A DNA stretch of 64,000 bases, from NCBI GenBank assembly GCA_027459775.1, contig DAIDHE010000065.1:1-64000 (forward strand), read 5' to 3'. The translations under genes were made by a program, and so were the position numbers. The stretch is from Planctomycetales bacterium. Lineage in GTDB: Bacteria; Planctomycetota; Planctomycetia; Isosphaerales; Isosphaeraceae. How positions within the stretch are numbered: the stretch's first letter is position 1; each line of letters begins with the position of its first letter. Of this stretch, positions 42,174 to 51,132 are shown in pieces. The notes beneath the pieces are model-generated. The model was not told the DNA's origin. It saw only the letters and a list, made by a program, of their open reading frames with translations, and made no database searches.

Positions 42174-42202
42174 TTGACAATGTCACTGAATCACCGTATT
42201 GG
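42174..42202 (+). promoter_or_regulatory. Possible promoter for the second TolC-family gene
   Basis: A perfect -35 TTGACA at 42174-42179 is followed after 17 bases by TATTGG at 42197-42202, a weak -10. It would yield a leader of about 210 bases that includes the short frame at 42235. Confidence 0.4.
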
Positions 42203-42234
42203 AATGCAGTTGAGAGAGGTGCAGTCCGTGGGCT

Positions 42235-42333
42235 ATGAGCATGGGAACCCTGGCTGGCGTTCTCTTGGCTTTGACGATTGTGTCGATTGGAACGGCTGAT
42301 GCGCTCCATCGTTATCGGCTCGGCCGGGAATGA
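42235..42333 (+). CDS. Possible 32-residue hydrophobic leader peptide
   Basis: The frame ATG to TGA encodes a short peptide with a hydrophobic core (TLAGVLLALTIVSIGTADAL) and a basic end (HRYRLGRE). It resembles a single membrane segment or an isolated signal peptide. It lies between a promoter-like element and the porin gene. No clear ribosome site precedes it, so translation is uncertain; it may be a chance frame. Confidence 0.3.
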   Translation: MSMGTLAGVLLALTIVSIGTADALHRYRLGRE

Positions 42334-42417
42334 CGGCGGGATTCGTTGAGCGAGGTCGATAGAAAAGGAAATCTCGGATTGATCCCCATGCGCCGCAAGA
42401 CAAGGAAGGTCGAGACG

Positions 42418-43911
42418 ATGGAGAAAGTCTCCTGGGGGCAAGGTTGTTTGATTGTCTTGGCGGTGCTCGCCCCGTCGGTACGAGCAGGAGACGGCGTGCT
42501 GGATCCCCGGCTAGCGCCGGTACCGGCTGTCGGCCGGCCCAAAGCTGGCAATCAACCACCGGCGAGTGCGAGCGGAATGCCGGCCGCGCTTCCCGTTCAG
42601 GTTCCGCCCAGTCCTGCGCCGGGTGGCGCGGCGGGGAATGCGTCGGGGCCGGGAATCACACTTTCCGCGGTGATCCAGACCGCCCTTGAGGCCAACCCCG
42701 ACCTCCGCTCGGCCGAAGAACGCATTCGGATCGCCGACGCGACCTTGATCAAGGCCCGCGCCGACTTTTATCCGAAGCTTACTCTCACCGAGGCGGTGGT
42801 CGACACCAATATCGCCGGACTGGCGTTTTTCCTTGAGGTTAACCAGCGGCGGCTCAGTCTTTCGCAAAACTTCAACAACCCTGGATTTGTTGGCAATATC
42901 AGCACGCTGCTGACCCTTCAGTACAAACTTTACACTGGTGGGCGCAGAACGGCCGAGGCGCTTTCCGCCGCGGAACAGCGCCGCGCCGCCGCGTTCGCCC
43001 TGGACGCCACGCGGAACGAAATGGTGTACCGGGTGGCCGAGGCCTATTACCGCTTGCTCCAAACGCGTGAAATTGTGAAGAGCCGATCGGCGGCGGTCGA
43101 CCAGGTGAAGCGTCACTTGACCTTCGTGCAGTCGCGATACGACAACGGCACAGCGGTTCGTTCCGACGTCCTGACGGTCGATGTGCGGCTTGCCGAGGCG
43201 CGGGAAGGGCTGATCACCGCGACCAACCAGGCGGAGCTGACCTGGCTGATTCTGGAAAACGTTACGGGAAGGCGATTCGACCACGATGTAACGCCAGGAA
43301 ACGAGCCTGCGCCGTGGACGGAGCATGTCGACGTGATCGAGGCGGCCGTGGGCGAGGCGATTGGTCGACGGCCTGAGATCGGAGCGGGTCAAAGCGACGT
43401 CCGGGCGGCAGCGCACCAGATCGAGGCGGCCCGCGCGGCGAGGCGGCCGACCCTCGATTTCATCGGTAATTTCAGCACGTTCAGCCTCAATCGAAACAGC
43501 GGCGGAGACGGCCTGTTCCTGGGACTGATCGCGTCGCTGAATCTCTTCGACGGCCACCGGCTCAAAGCGGAAGTGGCCCGGGCCTCGGCCCGCGAGCGCG
43601 AGCTGGAGGCGCAGCAGCAGCGGCTCATCATGGACGTCGAGCTCGAGGTCCGCAGGGCCTTCGTGGCGCTCAGGGACGCGGAAGGGCGACTGTCCGTCTC
43701 AGGCCAGGCGATCCTGCAGGCCAACCAGAGCCTGCATGAGATCGAGGATCGTTACAACGACGATAAGGCGACCATTACCCAGTTGATCGACGCCCAGGTC
43801 GCGAATATCAACGCCCGGGTTCGGCGGTCGAGCGCGGAGGCCGACGTCCAGATTGCACGCGCTGGCCTGGAGCGTGTTCTGGGCCGACTCACCCAGGATC
43901 CGACGCATTGA
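42418..43911 (+). CDS. TolC-family outer membrane protein
   Basis: This is a second TolC/OEP-type outer-membrane channel, 497 residues. The ATG at 42418 follows AAGGAAGGT by about ten bases and opens on a signal peptide (GCLIVLAVLAPSVRAG). In-frame codons upstream at 42346 and 42388 are alternatives. After a Pro-rich linker the two OEP repeats begin: TLSAVIQTALEANPDLRSAEE, FYPKLTLTEAV, YRVAEAYYRLLQTREIV, SRYDNGTAVRSDVLTVDVRL and the mirrored second half with FLGLIASLNLFDGHRLKAEV. It is a different subfamily from the porin near the window start, with only general resemblance. The large membrane protein gene follows on the same strand. Confidence 0.9.
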   Translation: MEKVSWGQGCLIVLAVLAPSVRAGDGVLDPRLAPVPAVGRPKAGNQPPASASGMPAALPVQVPPSPAPGGAAGNASGPGITLSAVIQTALEANPDLRSAEERIRIADATLIKARADFYPKLTLTEAVVDTNIAGLAFFLEVNQRRLSLSQNFNNPGFVGNISTLLTLQYKLYTGGRRTAEALSAAEQRRAAAFALDATRNEMVYRVAEAYYRLLQTREIVKSRSAAVDQVKRHLTFVQSRYDNGTAVRSDVLTVDVRLAEAREGLITATNQAELTWLILENVTGRRFDHDVTPGNEPAPWTEHVDVIEAAVGEAIGRRPEIGAGQSDVRAAAHQIEAARAARRPTLDFIGNFSTFSLNRNSGGDGLFLGLIASLNLFDGHRLKAEVARASARERELEAQQQRLIMDVELEVRRAFVALRDAEGRLSVSGQAILQANQSLHEIEDRYNDDKATITQLIDAQVANINARVRRSSAEADVQIARAGLERVLGRLTQDPTH

Positions 43912-44140
43912 ACCTTGTCCTGGCGTCAGATCCCCGATTCGCGGAGGCGCCCAAGCATGCGGATAGGGAGCGGAAGACGGCCAAGCGGCTCGCGCGGCTC
44001 GATTGCCGCGGCCTGCGTCGTCGTCGAAAGCACTCGACGTCCAGGGCCGCCCGGCGCATAGTCTTGATGGTGAATGCTGAGACAGGCGAGCGCTCGCGCG
44101 CTGGGTTCCCATGGAACACTCATCGGGAGAACAGGGCCGC

Positions 44141-46084
44141 ATGGACGCCGAACACGAATCACAGATGCACCTTGAGATGACCGACGGCGTGTCTCGAGCT
44201 AGCGGCTCTCCTATGGTTGCGGCTCGATCACGGCTCGAATCAATGGTGATTGAGCGTCCCCTGATCAGGCCGGGGCCGCCATCGGCGATGGTTTTTCCGC
44301 TGGTTGTGATCGTCGCAGTTCTACCTGGCTTGATCGCGCTCAATTCCTGGGATCTGACCCCGCCCGCGCCTCTGTGGGGTCTGCGTGGTCTGGCGGTGCT
44401 GGATGGGCATGTCATCGATCAAACGCCAGTGGCGGAGTCGATCAAACCCGCGATGGAGAAGGCGGCCTTTCAAGCGATAGCGCTGCGTCCACCGTTGTGC
44501 GGCTGGTTGATTGCGCTGGGTTTCTGGTTGACGGCGGATCGCGATCCACTCGCGGCCGTGCTGCCCAGCTATATCGCCGGAGCAGCCGCGGTGATGCTGG
44601 TTCATTTGCACGGTCGGATCTGGCGTGGGACAGGGCTCGGTTTGGCGGCAGCGATCCTGGCGGGGTTCAACCAGGATCTGCTTTTGCGAATTCAGGAAGC
44701 AACCCCGGACACGCTGGGAATGTGCGGAGCGTCACTGGCGCTTTTGTGTTATGGCTGGCATGAGCGGTCGAGCTCGGGGACGGCGAGTGAAGCGTGCTGG
44801 TCGAGTCCTACCACGTGGGCTGTCTGTGGGGGCGTCGCGCTGGGAATGACGGTTCTGGCGATTGGCTCGGCGGCGCTCTTGGTGGTCGCGGTGGTGATGA
44901 TTCACCAGTACTACCTGGGGGCCTGCGACCCGGCTCTGACGCGAACTGCTCGCAGACGTCGGACCGCGTTTTCGCTGCGTGATTGGCCTAACCTGCGCGA
45001 CGGGTTGCTCGCGCTTTCGGTGGCCTTTACCGTGGCCGCTCCCTGGTTTTTTGTGATGATCAAACGGCATGGCTGGGATTCGGCCGCCTTGAGCTTCATG
45101 CCCCACGGTCTGCTGGACGACGAGCCCAGGGGCCTTTTGAGCCGCCTGATCGAGCTCGCGCCGGCCGCATTGCCGCTCGCGATCCACGGATCGATCCGCG
45201 CGATCCGGGACGCACTCGTCGACGACTCGAATTCACGCGAGACCACGGGAGGATCGCTCTGGGTCGTCTGGTTCGGCATGGGCGCACTTGCACTCGCGGG
45301 TTGGTCGGAAGGGCCGCGGCGGGTGCTCGAGCTTTTTGTCTTGACTCCTCTGTGTCTCTTGGCCGCTCAGTCCGTCGCCGACCTGGTCAACCGTCGCGTA
45401 CCGGTTCGTTCGCTGATCATTCTCGCGCCGGCCACAGCGGTGACCGTCGCCTGGTGGGCCAGCGCAAGTCTGAACCGCGCGGTCGCCGATCTGGCCAGCG
45501 GCCATATCAATGCCGCGACCGCGCTCGGGCTGCATCTCGGGCTTGATCTGATCGTGGCCTCCATCGTGATCATCTGGGCGCTCAACCGCCTCACCCGGCG
45601 CCGCGATCGACCCCAGCGAGCAGTCCTGGCGGTGTTTCTCATCACCGTGCTTCTCATCACCGTGGGCGACGGCTGCCGCGAGATCCTCTTCCGTCATAGC
45701 GAGACAACCGATCTCTTGTCGCTGCGCTCGATGATTTTGCGTAGGGACCGCGAGAGTCCTTTTGGCCTGCTGGCCGTAGTCAGCCCAACCTGGCCGGGGG
45801 CACGCGGCGATTCCGTGATCCCTCCGGCCCAGCGCCCTTCGCTGGGGGGCCGGCTGCGCTACATTCTCAAGACGGCACTGCCGCGGCTGCCCCAGCGCGA
45901 CCTCGAAGCCCTCGACGATCTCGATTCGCTCCCCGAGGTCGAGCGCCTGGTGATCCTGGTCGGTGCCGAGCACGGTCTCCCGTCCGCCACGATGGCGCGG
46001 CTCGGCCTCGAATCCATCCATCCCGGCCGCTCGGGGATCCTCGACGCCTACGCCACCACCCGCCTGCGAAGACCGCGACGATAG
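44141..46084 (+). CDS. Large integral membrane protein, possible GT-C type glycosyltransferase
   Basis: The protein of about 647 residues has roughly ten membrane helices. After a first helix (FPLVVIVAVLPGLIALNSWD) a loop of the kind seen in GT-C enzymes follows (WGLRGLAVLDG, then ALRPPLCGWLIALGF), with charged residues near the membrane face. This resembles ArnT/PMT-type lipid-linked sugar transferases that act on the outer side of the inner membrane, but the diagnostic acidic pair is not unambiguous. The last 130 residues are soluble. The ATG at 44141 has AGGG five bases upstream; 44111 is an alternative. The porin gene ends about 230 bases earlier, so a shared transcript is possible but unproven. 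Confidence 0.7.
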   Translation: MDAEHESQMHLEMTDGVSRASGSPMVAARSRLESMVIERPLIRPGPPSAMVFPLVVIVAVLPGLIALNSWDLTPPAPLWGLRGLAVLDGHVIDQTPVAESIKPAMEKAAFQAIALRPPLCGWLIALGFWLTADRDPLAAVLPSYIAGAAAVMLVHLHGRIWRGTGLGLAAAILAGFNQDLLLRIQEATPDTLGMCGASLALLCYGWHERSSSGTASEACWSSPTTWAVCGGVALGMTVLAIGSAALLVVAVVMIHQYYLGACDPALTRTARRRRTAFSLRDWPNLRDGLLALSVAFTVAAPWFFVMIKRHGWDSAALSFMPHGLLDDEPRGLLSRLIELAPAALPLAIHGSIRAIRDALVDDSNSRETTGGSLWVVWFGMGALALAGWSEGPRRVLELFVLTPLCLLAAQSVADLVNRRVPVRSLIILAPATAVTVAWWASASLNRAVADLASGHINAATALGLHLGLDLIVASIVIIWALNRLTRRRDRPQRAVLAVFLITVLLITVGDGCREILFRHSETTDLLSLRSMILRRDRESPFGLLAVVSPTWPGARGDSVIPPAQRPSLGGRLRYILKTALPRLPQRDLEALDDLDSLPEVERLVILVGAEHGLPSATMARLGLESIHPGRSGILDAYATTRLRRPRR

Positions 46085-46118
46085 GGTTTTCGTCAGTCCG
46101 AATCCGGACCCTCCGGTC

Positions 46119-46146
46119 TTGACAGATTGATGGTATTTGGTACAGT
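46119..46146 (+). promoter_or_regulatory. Sigma-70-like promoter for the SWIM zinc-finger gene
   Basis: A perfect TTGACA at 46119-46124 and TACAGT at 46141-46146 (four of six consensus bases) are spaced by 16 bases. Transcription would start near 46153, giving a leader of about 86 bases. Confidence 0.55.
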
Positions 46147-46238
46147 AGCATGCGAGGGATCAGACCGGCCCGGCGGCCTTTGTCCGCCTTGCCGCAGGGA
46201 GTGTTCGAAACGAGTCGACACGGGGAATGGAGGCCCAG

Positions 46239-46823
46239 ATGAAGGACGCGCGTCTTTCCACCGCCGGCGCTCCGCGCGCGGGCAAATCTCACCTCACTCG
46301 TTCCAGCGGTCTCGACCGTGGAGTCGTGGAGCTCGTGCAACGCGGGCGCATGATCGTCGAGGGCGCGGCTGCCGATCTTGAGGCCGCCGAAGCGGCTCAT
46401 GGCGCCTTTCACGAGAGATCGTGGCACTGTCGAGAAGCGCTCACGGAGGCGCGGCGCTCTTGGGATCGACTACGGGCCGAGATCGGCTCGAAACAAATGG
46501 AACTCGCGCTCAATGCGCATCCCGTCGCCGTGCTGGCCCTCGAGGGCGCGCCCGCCACGGCCAAGTTCAGCGGCTTGATCGTGATCGGCGGCAGTACTTA
46601 TGTGGTCAAGCGGATCGTCGGCGTCGAGTCGGCTCCAATTCAATGGCGAGTCGCGCGCCTGCGGACACACTCAGGCGCCGAACCTTACCATGCCTGCCGG
46701 CTCGCCGACGGCTCAACCCAGTGCGATTGCGCCGAGTGGATCTATCGCATCGCACAAACCACCAACCGGGACCGCGGCCGTTGCAAACACATCGCCGCCC
46801 TCGCCCACCTGGACTGGATTTGA
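46239..46823 (+). CDS. Stand-alone SWIM zinc-finger protein
   Basis: The 194-residue protein ends in a SWIM zinc finger: QCDCAEW and then GRCKHIAAL give the C-x-C...C-x-H ligand set. The first half is a coiled coil (VELVQRGRMIVEGAAADLE, then HCREALTEARRSWDRLRAEI). The ATG at 46239 has GGAGG five bases upstream; an ATG at 46227 is poorer. SWIM fingers normally sit next to SNF2 helicases or MoxR-type partners and bind DNA or protein. Here no such gene is adjacent, so the partner is unknown. It has its own promoter. Confidence 0.72.
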   Translation: MKDARLSTAGAPRAGKSHLTRSSGLDRGVVELVQRGRMIVEGAAADLEAAEAAHGAFHERSWHCREALTEARRSWDRLRAEIGSKQMELALNAHPVAVLALEGAPATAKFSGLIVIGGSTYVVKRIVGVESAPIQWRVARLRTHSGAEPYHACRLADGSTQCDCAEWIYRIAQTTNRDRGRCKHIAALAHLDWI

Positions 46824-46921
46824 CCTCGGAAACCCGACCATGGCAGACTGGTGTGAGTCGTCAAGCGGCGCTTCGCCGCGAATAGACAATCATCCTCGCA
46901 CTGGTCCATATAAGGCGGCTC

Positions 46922-47485
46922 ATGCTCGACTGGTCGGCCATCCATCGTGCGGCCTTGCCGTATGAACATTTCCTCAAAACCCACGCCACTCCGTCGATGC
47001 GGGCGCGCTGGGATGCGATCTACGGCCGCGTCGCGCTCAAGCCCGATCAGCGCTCGCTCCTTGGCGGCTTCACGCGCGGAATGCCGGTTCTCTGTTTGGC
47101 GGCCGGGTGGTGCGGCGATTGCATGAATCAATGCCCCATTCTCGACCATTTCGCCGGGGCGGCGGGTGTTGTCGATCTTCGGTTCCTTGAGCGTGATCAA
47201 CGCCCTGAAGTCCGCGACGAGCTGGCGATCAACGGCGGACACAGGCTTCCGGTCGTCGTTTTCCTCAGCGAGGACGGCTACGAGGTGGCTCGGAGGGGCG
47301 ATCGGACTCTTTCGATCTACCGCCGACTTGCCGTGGAGCAGCTCGGCTCGACGTGTCCCACCGGCCTTGTCCCACCGGGCGGGTCCGCGCTTGCTGCGAG
47401 CGTGGCCGAGTGGCTCGACGAGTTCGAGCGAGTTCAGCTCGTCCTGCGGCTTTCGCCTCGCCTTCGCGCGCTTCACGGAGACTGA
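46922..47485 (+). CDS. Thioredoxin-family protein with CGDC motif
   Basis: This 187-residue cytoplasmic protein has the thioredoxin fold. The likely active site is AAGWCGDCMNQC with the pair Cys-Gly-Asp-Cys and a further Cys three residues on. A later cis-Pro stretch is GHRLPVVVFLSEDGYEV. There is no signal peptide. The CGDC variant is typical of the thioredoxin-like proteins found in many bacteria as single genes; the redox partner is unknown. The gene starts about 100 bases after the SWIM gene and converges on the DinB gene with only 38 bases between. Confidence 0.85.
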   Translation: MLDWSAIHRAALPYEHFLKTHATPSMRARWDAIYGRVALKPDQRSLLGGFTRGMPVLCLAAGWCGDCMNQCPILDHFAGAAGVVDLRFLERDQRPEVRDELAINGGHRLPVVVFLSEDGYEVARRGDRTLSIYRRLAVEQLGSTCPTGLVPPGGSALAASVAEWLDEFERVQLVLRLSPRLRALHGD

Positions 47486-47523
47486 GGCCATGAGCCGGCC
47501 CGCCGCGTGGTCAGGCCGAGCCT

Positions 47524-48015
47524 TCAAATTAAGCTCTCGGGAAGGCCAAGTGCATGCCGTTTTTCCAGAATATGCCGCACGTGGTGATGGACGTGCTCGG
47601 TCTCGAGCCGGATCATCTCCTCGACGGTGACGAGCCCGCGCTCGCTGTGAACGCCGACGCGCGAGAACGCCGCGTCGTCGAGACCGCGAAGCACGCGGGC
47701 CATCTGGTCGCGCATCCCCACGAAAAGCGCCAATTCCTCGTCGAGCAGGCGATCTTGATAGCCGAGAGCCGCCGTGAATCGCGTCTCGTCGTACCCGATC
47801 AAGAGCGGCCGATCCTCGGCGATCGCGCGCTTCACGCGATGACACCAGGCCTGGTCGCTATCGACCAGGTGGGCCAGAACCTCGAGCGTGCTCCACTTGC
47901 CGGCAATGGGCCGGGCCTTGAGCTGGCTTTCGTTCATGTCCATCATGACTCCGCGCACAAGAGCAGGCGCGGTCTGAAAGGCCTCGATCAAGGTCGAATA
48001 CGAATTTCGCGGCAT
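47524..48015 (-). CDS. DinB-family protein (DinB_2)
   Basis: A 163-residue four-helix-bundle protein of the DinB superfamily. The ATG at 48015 has AGGGAGAT about seven bases upstream. Likely metal ligands are the His in EVLAHLVDSDQAWCHRVKR and the two in ETEHVHHHVRHILE, the usual three-His arrangement. Members include thiol transferases that use bacillithiol or mycothiol and many of unknown function. The substrate is not visible. It is divergent from the hypoxanthine phosphoribosyltransferase gene. Confidence 0.87.
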   Translation of the reverse strand: MPRNSYSTLIEAFQTAPALVRGVMMDMNESQLKARPIAGKWSTLEVLAHLVDSDQAWCHRVKRAIAEDRPLLIGYDETRFTAALGYQDRLLDEELALFVGMRDQMARVLRGLDDAAFSRVGVHSERGLVTVEEMIRLETEHVHHHVRHILEKRHALGLPESLI

Positions 48016-48214
48016 GAGATCGATCTCCCTGTGAACTCGAGATTCGGCAAACCCACGACCCAGGACGCCTGGGCCGCGCGTCGGGTTCGCCGCGATTCTG
48101 ATTTCGGCTAGCGCAGCGGGCGCATCGCCATTCGTTTGTCGAGACCCAGCGATCCCGATCGAGTAAACTACCAGCCGGCGACGACCGAGGCCAATCAGAG
48201 GAGCGAGGACGACC

Positions 48215-48730
48215 ATGGCGGTGACGCCACTGATCAACGAGACCGAGATCCGGGAACGGCTTGTGGAACTGGGCCGGCGAATCGAGGCCGACTACACGGG
48301 CCGCCCGCTGACCATCGTCGCCGTGCTGACCGGGAGCCTGGTGGCGCTCGCGGATTTGATCCGCCAGATTCATATTCCGCTACGTGTCGGGCTCGTTCAA
48401 GCCAGTAGCTACCGCGGCGCGACGACCTCGGGGACGACGCTGGTGCTGAACGAGACCTTCGCGCCGGACGTCGCCGGCCGCGACGTGCTGTTGCTGGACG
48501 ACATTCTGGACACCGGCCGAACGCTGGCGACCCTGGTCGAGCATCTCAAGGACCGAGGCGCTGCCTCGGTACGAACGGTGGTGCTGTTGCGTAAGGTCGG
48601 CCGCCAGGTGGTTCCCATCGAACCCGACTACCATGGATTCCTGATTCCCGACGCTTTCGTCGTCGGATATGGACTCGATTACAACGACGAATACCGACAT
48701 CTCCCCTTTGTCGGCGTGCTCGAGGAATGA
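48215..48730 (+). CDS. hpt: Hypoxanthine phosphoribosyltransferase
   Basis: This purine salvage enzyme converts hypoxanthine or guanine with PRPP to IMP or GMP. The 171 residues are full length: TIVAVLTGSLVALADLIRQI, the flexible-loop stretch ASSYRGATTSGT, the PRPP-binding motif VLLLDDILDTGRTL, VVLLRKVGRQVVPIEPDY and the C-terminal VVGYGLDYNDEYRHLPFVGVL. A GAGGA-type element precedes the ATG. It is cytoplasmic and stands alone. Confidence 0.96.
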   Translation: MAVTPLINETEIRERLVELGRRIEADYTGRPLTIVAVLTGSLVALADLIRQIHIPLRVGLVQASSYRGATTSGTTLVLNETFAPDVAGRDVLLLDDILDTGRTLATLVEHLKDRGAASVRTVVLLRKVGRQVVPIEPDYHGFLIPDAFVVGYGLDYNDEYRHLPFVGVLEE

Positions 48731-48784
48731 CCCAACCATCCCTGGCGTCTCATCGTTCGCGGCAACCATCGATCGGGCGGCGAC

Positions 48785-50005
48785 TTGTCTTCATCTTCAC
48801 TCAGGCTGGCCTTGGTGACGCGGCGGTATCCTCCGATGATCGGCGGGGCGGAGAAGGTGCTGAGTTATCTGGCGGGCGCGTTCGCCGACCTCGGGGCCAG
48901 TGTAACCGTGGTCGCCTCGCGCGATCCCGCTCGGCCGCGCGGCCAGACCGGTCCGAGCGGCGATCTGTCGCGGGCTGGGCTCCAGGTCGTTCGACTGGAC
49001 ACGACTCGAGCTCGATTCCTCGGCACCTGGCTTTACATGCGAAACCTCGAACGCTGGTTTCGTTCACACCCGATCGATCTCGCCTATGTCTCGATGCTCA
49101 AGCACGACGCCTACGTGGCGATCGGGGCTGGCGAGCGCCTGGGTTTTCCCGTAGTCGTTCGACCGGAAGGCGCCGGGCAAACCGGAGACCTGGCCTGGCA
49201 GTCGTGGGGGCGATTCGGCCGCTCGATCGGCCTGCGCTGTCGACGGGCTGACGCCTTCGTGTCGATCTCGCCCCGCATCAGCGCCGAGATCGAGCAATCG
49301 TGGCGAAATGGAACGCTCAGACCGTCATGGTTTCAGGAGCGCCTGCGACCGACGCCCGCTCAACCTCGAATCCAGGCTCTACCCAACGGCGTGCCACTCC
49401 CCGAATCCCCCTGGCGGCCAAGGGACGACTGGCGACTGGCCCCACGTGCGGTCTTCGTCGGCCGGCTCGCCCCTGAAAAGCGGCTCGATCTCTTGATCCA
49501 GGCCTGGCCTCTCGTCCGCGCTCAGTACCCGACCGCCCAGCTCGTCTTGATCGGAGAAGGACCGATGCGCGGGCCGCTCGAGGAACAGGCGCGGCAAATC
49601 GGGCTTTCGCTTGGCCCAGGCCAGGCGCTCGCGATGCCCGGCGCGGTTCATGACGTCGAGAGCGCGCTGCGTGAGTCGGATCTGTTCGTGCTTCCCTCGG
49701 CGGAAGAGGGGATGAGCATCGCGCTTCTGGAAGCGATGGCGCTGGGATTGCCCGTCGTGGCGTCGGCGATTCCGGGAAATCGCGCCCTGATCCAAGACGG
49801 TGAACACGGCCGGCTCGCTTCCAACGAACCCGCCGATCTGGCCCGGGCTGTCACCATGCAGTGGGACGATTTTGATCAAGCGATGGCGCTGGGAGCGGCC
49901 GCTCGGCGGCGGGTCGCCAGCGAGTTTTCCATCCGCGCCGTCGCCCGCCGACACTTGGCGCTTTTCGAGGAACTGATCGCCGCCCGCCGTCAAACGACTC
50001 TTTGA
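48785..50005 (+). CDS. Glycosyltransferase family 4
   Basis: A cytoplasmic or membrane-associated GT-B glycosyltransferase of 406 residues that transfers a sugar from a nucleotide donor. The start is a TTG at 48785, the only in-frame start codon before the conserved VTRRYPPMIGGAEKVLSYLAG. Family marks: APRAVFVGRLAPEKRLDLLI, AQLVLIGEGPMRGPLEEQA, DLFVLPSAEEGMSIALLEAM with the donor-binding Glu pair, and GLPVVASAIPGNR. It is followed almost directly by a second GT4 gene and then asparagine synthase, so the three look like a glycan-assembly set. Donor and acceptor are unknown. Confidence 0.93.
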   Translation: MSSSSLRLALVTRRYPPMIGGAEKVLSYLAGAFADLGASVTVVASRDPARPRGQTGPSGDLSRAGLQVVRLDTTRARFLGTWLYMRNLERWFRSHPIDLAYVSMLKHDAYVAIGAGERLGFPVVVRPEGAGQTGDLAWQSWGRFGRSIGLRCRRADAFVSISPRISAEIEQSWRNGTLRPSWFQERLRPTPAQPRIQALPNGVPLPESPWRPRDDWRLAPRAVFVGRLAPEKRLDLLIQAWPLVRAQYPTAQLVLIGEGPMRGPLEEQARQIGLSLGPGQALAMPGAVHDVESALRESDLFVLPSAEEGMSIALLEAMALGLPVVASAIPGNRALIQDGEHGRLASNEPADLARAVTMQWDDFDQAMALGAAARRRVASEFSIRAVARRHLALFEELIAARRQTTL

Positions 50006-50022
50006 ATCTCGAGGAATTACGT

Positions 50023-51132
50023 GTGCTAAGCGTCTTGCAATTGATCCCGACGCTCGACCGTTCGGGGGCGGAGAAGCAGATGGTCCTTTTGGCCAAGGGG
50101 CTGCCTCGTGACCGGTTCCGCGTCGAGGCGGCCGCGCTGTCCCGGCTGGGTCCGTTCGAGGCCGAGCTGGAGGAAGCGGGGATTCCGGTCACCTTGATCG
50201 GCAAGCGAGCCAAGGTCGACCCTCTGGCCTTCCTGCGGCTCGAGCGATTCCTGAAGGCCAGGAAGTTTGACGTGGTCCAGACCTGGATCTTCGCGGCCAA
50301 CGTCTACGGCCGGGCGGCGGCCCGCCGGGCGGGCGTCCCCGTCGTGGTCGTCGCCGAGATGGCCGTCGACCTCTGGAAGGGCCGGCTCGAGCGCTTGATC
50401 GACCGCCGACTGGCCACGTGGTGCGATCGGCTTGTCGGCAATTCGCACGCGGTCGTCGATTTTTACCGCTCGCTGGGCATACCCGACGATCGCCTGGCCA
50501 TGATTTACTCAGGCGCTGACGATGAGCCGCCCGCCGTGGATCGCCGCCAGGTCCGCGCGAGCCTGGGAATCGAGCCCGAAGCCCCGATGATCTTGTTCGC
50601 CGGGCGGTTGGCCGAGCAAAAACGGGTTGACGACTTGCTCAAGGCGCTCGACCTGCTCCACCATATCCAGCCCGACGCGCAAACGATCATCGCGGGAGAC
50701 GGGCCGCTTCGTGATTCGCTCGAGGAGCTCGCCCAGCTTTATCAGCTCGACGATCACGTCCGATTCGTTGGCCACCGCGACGACGTTCCCATGATCATGG
50801 CAGCGGCCGACTTGCTCGTGCTACCCAGCGCCTACGAGGGGCTTCCCAACGTCGTGCTCGAGGCCATGCGGTTCAGGAAACCCGTGGTCGCGACCTCGGC
50901 GCCCGGCACCGTCGAGGTCGTCGTCGACGGCGAAACCGGCATCTTGACCCCGATCGGCCATCCCCGGGCGCTCGCGACGGCGCTCCGTGATCTCATCCGC
51001 GATCCCGCCATGGCCGCCCGCATGGGCGAGGCCGGCCGCATTCGCGCTGAGAGCCACTTTCACACCAGGGCCATGATCGATCAGTTCGCCAATCTCTACG
51101 AATCGGTTTATCGATCAAAACACCGGGGCTGA
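50023..51132 (+). CDS. Glycosyltransferase family 4
   Basis: This is a GT-B transferase of 369 residues. The GTG at 50023 is preferred: GAGGA lies five to six bases upstream and the chain opens on VLQLIPTLDRSGAEKQMVLL. A TTG at 50002 overlaps the previous stop but has no ribosome site. Family marks: VVQTWIFAANVYGRAAARRAG, MILFAGRLAEQKRVDDLLKAL, TIIAGDGPLRDSLEEL, ADLLVLPSAYEGLPNVVLEAM and VVATSAPGTVEVV. It is paired with the preceding GT4 gene (17-base gap) and probably adds another sugar in the same product. Confidence 0.93.
   Translation: MLSVLQLIPTLDRSGAEKQMVLLAKGLPRDRFRVEAAALSRLGPFEAELEEAGIPVTLIGKRAKVDPLAFLRLERFLKARKFDVVQTWIFAANVYGRAAARRAGVPVVVVAEMAVDLWKGRLERLIDRRLATWCDRLVGNSHAVVDFYRSLGIPDDRLAMIYSGADDEPPAVDRRQVRASLGIEPEAPMILFAGRLAEQKRVDDLLKALDLLHHIQPDAQTIIAGDGPLRDSLEELAQLYQLDDHVRFVGHRDDVPMIMAAADLLVLPSAYEGLPNVVLEAMRFRKPVVATSAPGTVEVVVDGETGILTPIGHPRALATALRDLIRDPAMAARMGEAGRIRAESHFHTRAMIDQFANLYESVYRSKHRG

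Larger units (their letters stand above)
42010..42417. other. Intergenic region between divergent transporter and porin genes
   Basis: About 408 bases separate the transporter from the second porin. A promoter-like pair faces the porin (42174-42202), and a short hydrophobic frame lies after it (42235-42333). Nothing clear was seen toward the transporter apart from its ribosome site. Confidence 0.45.
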
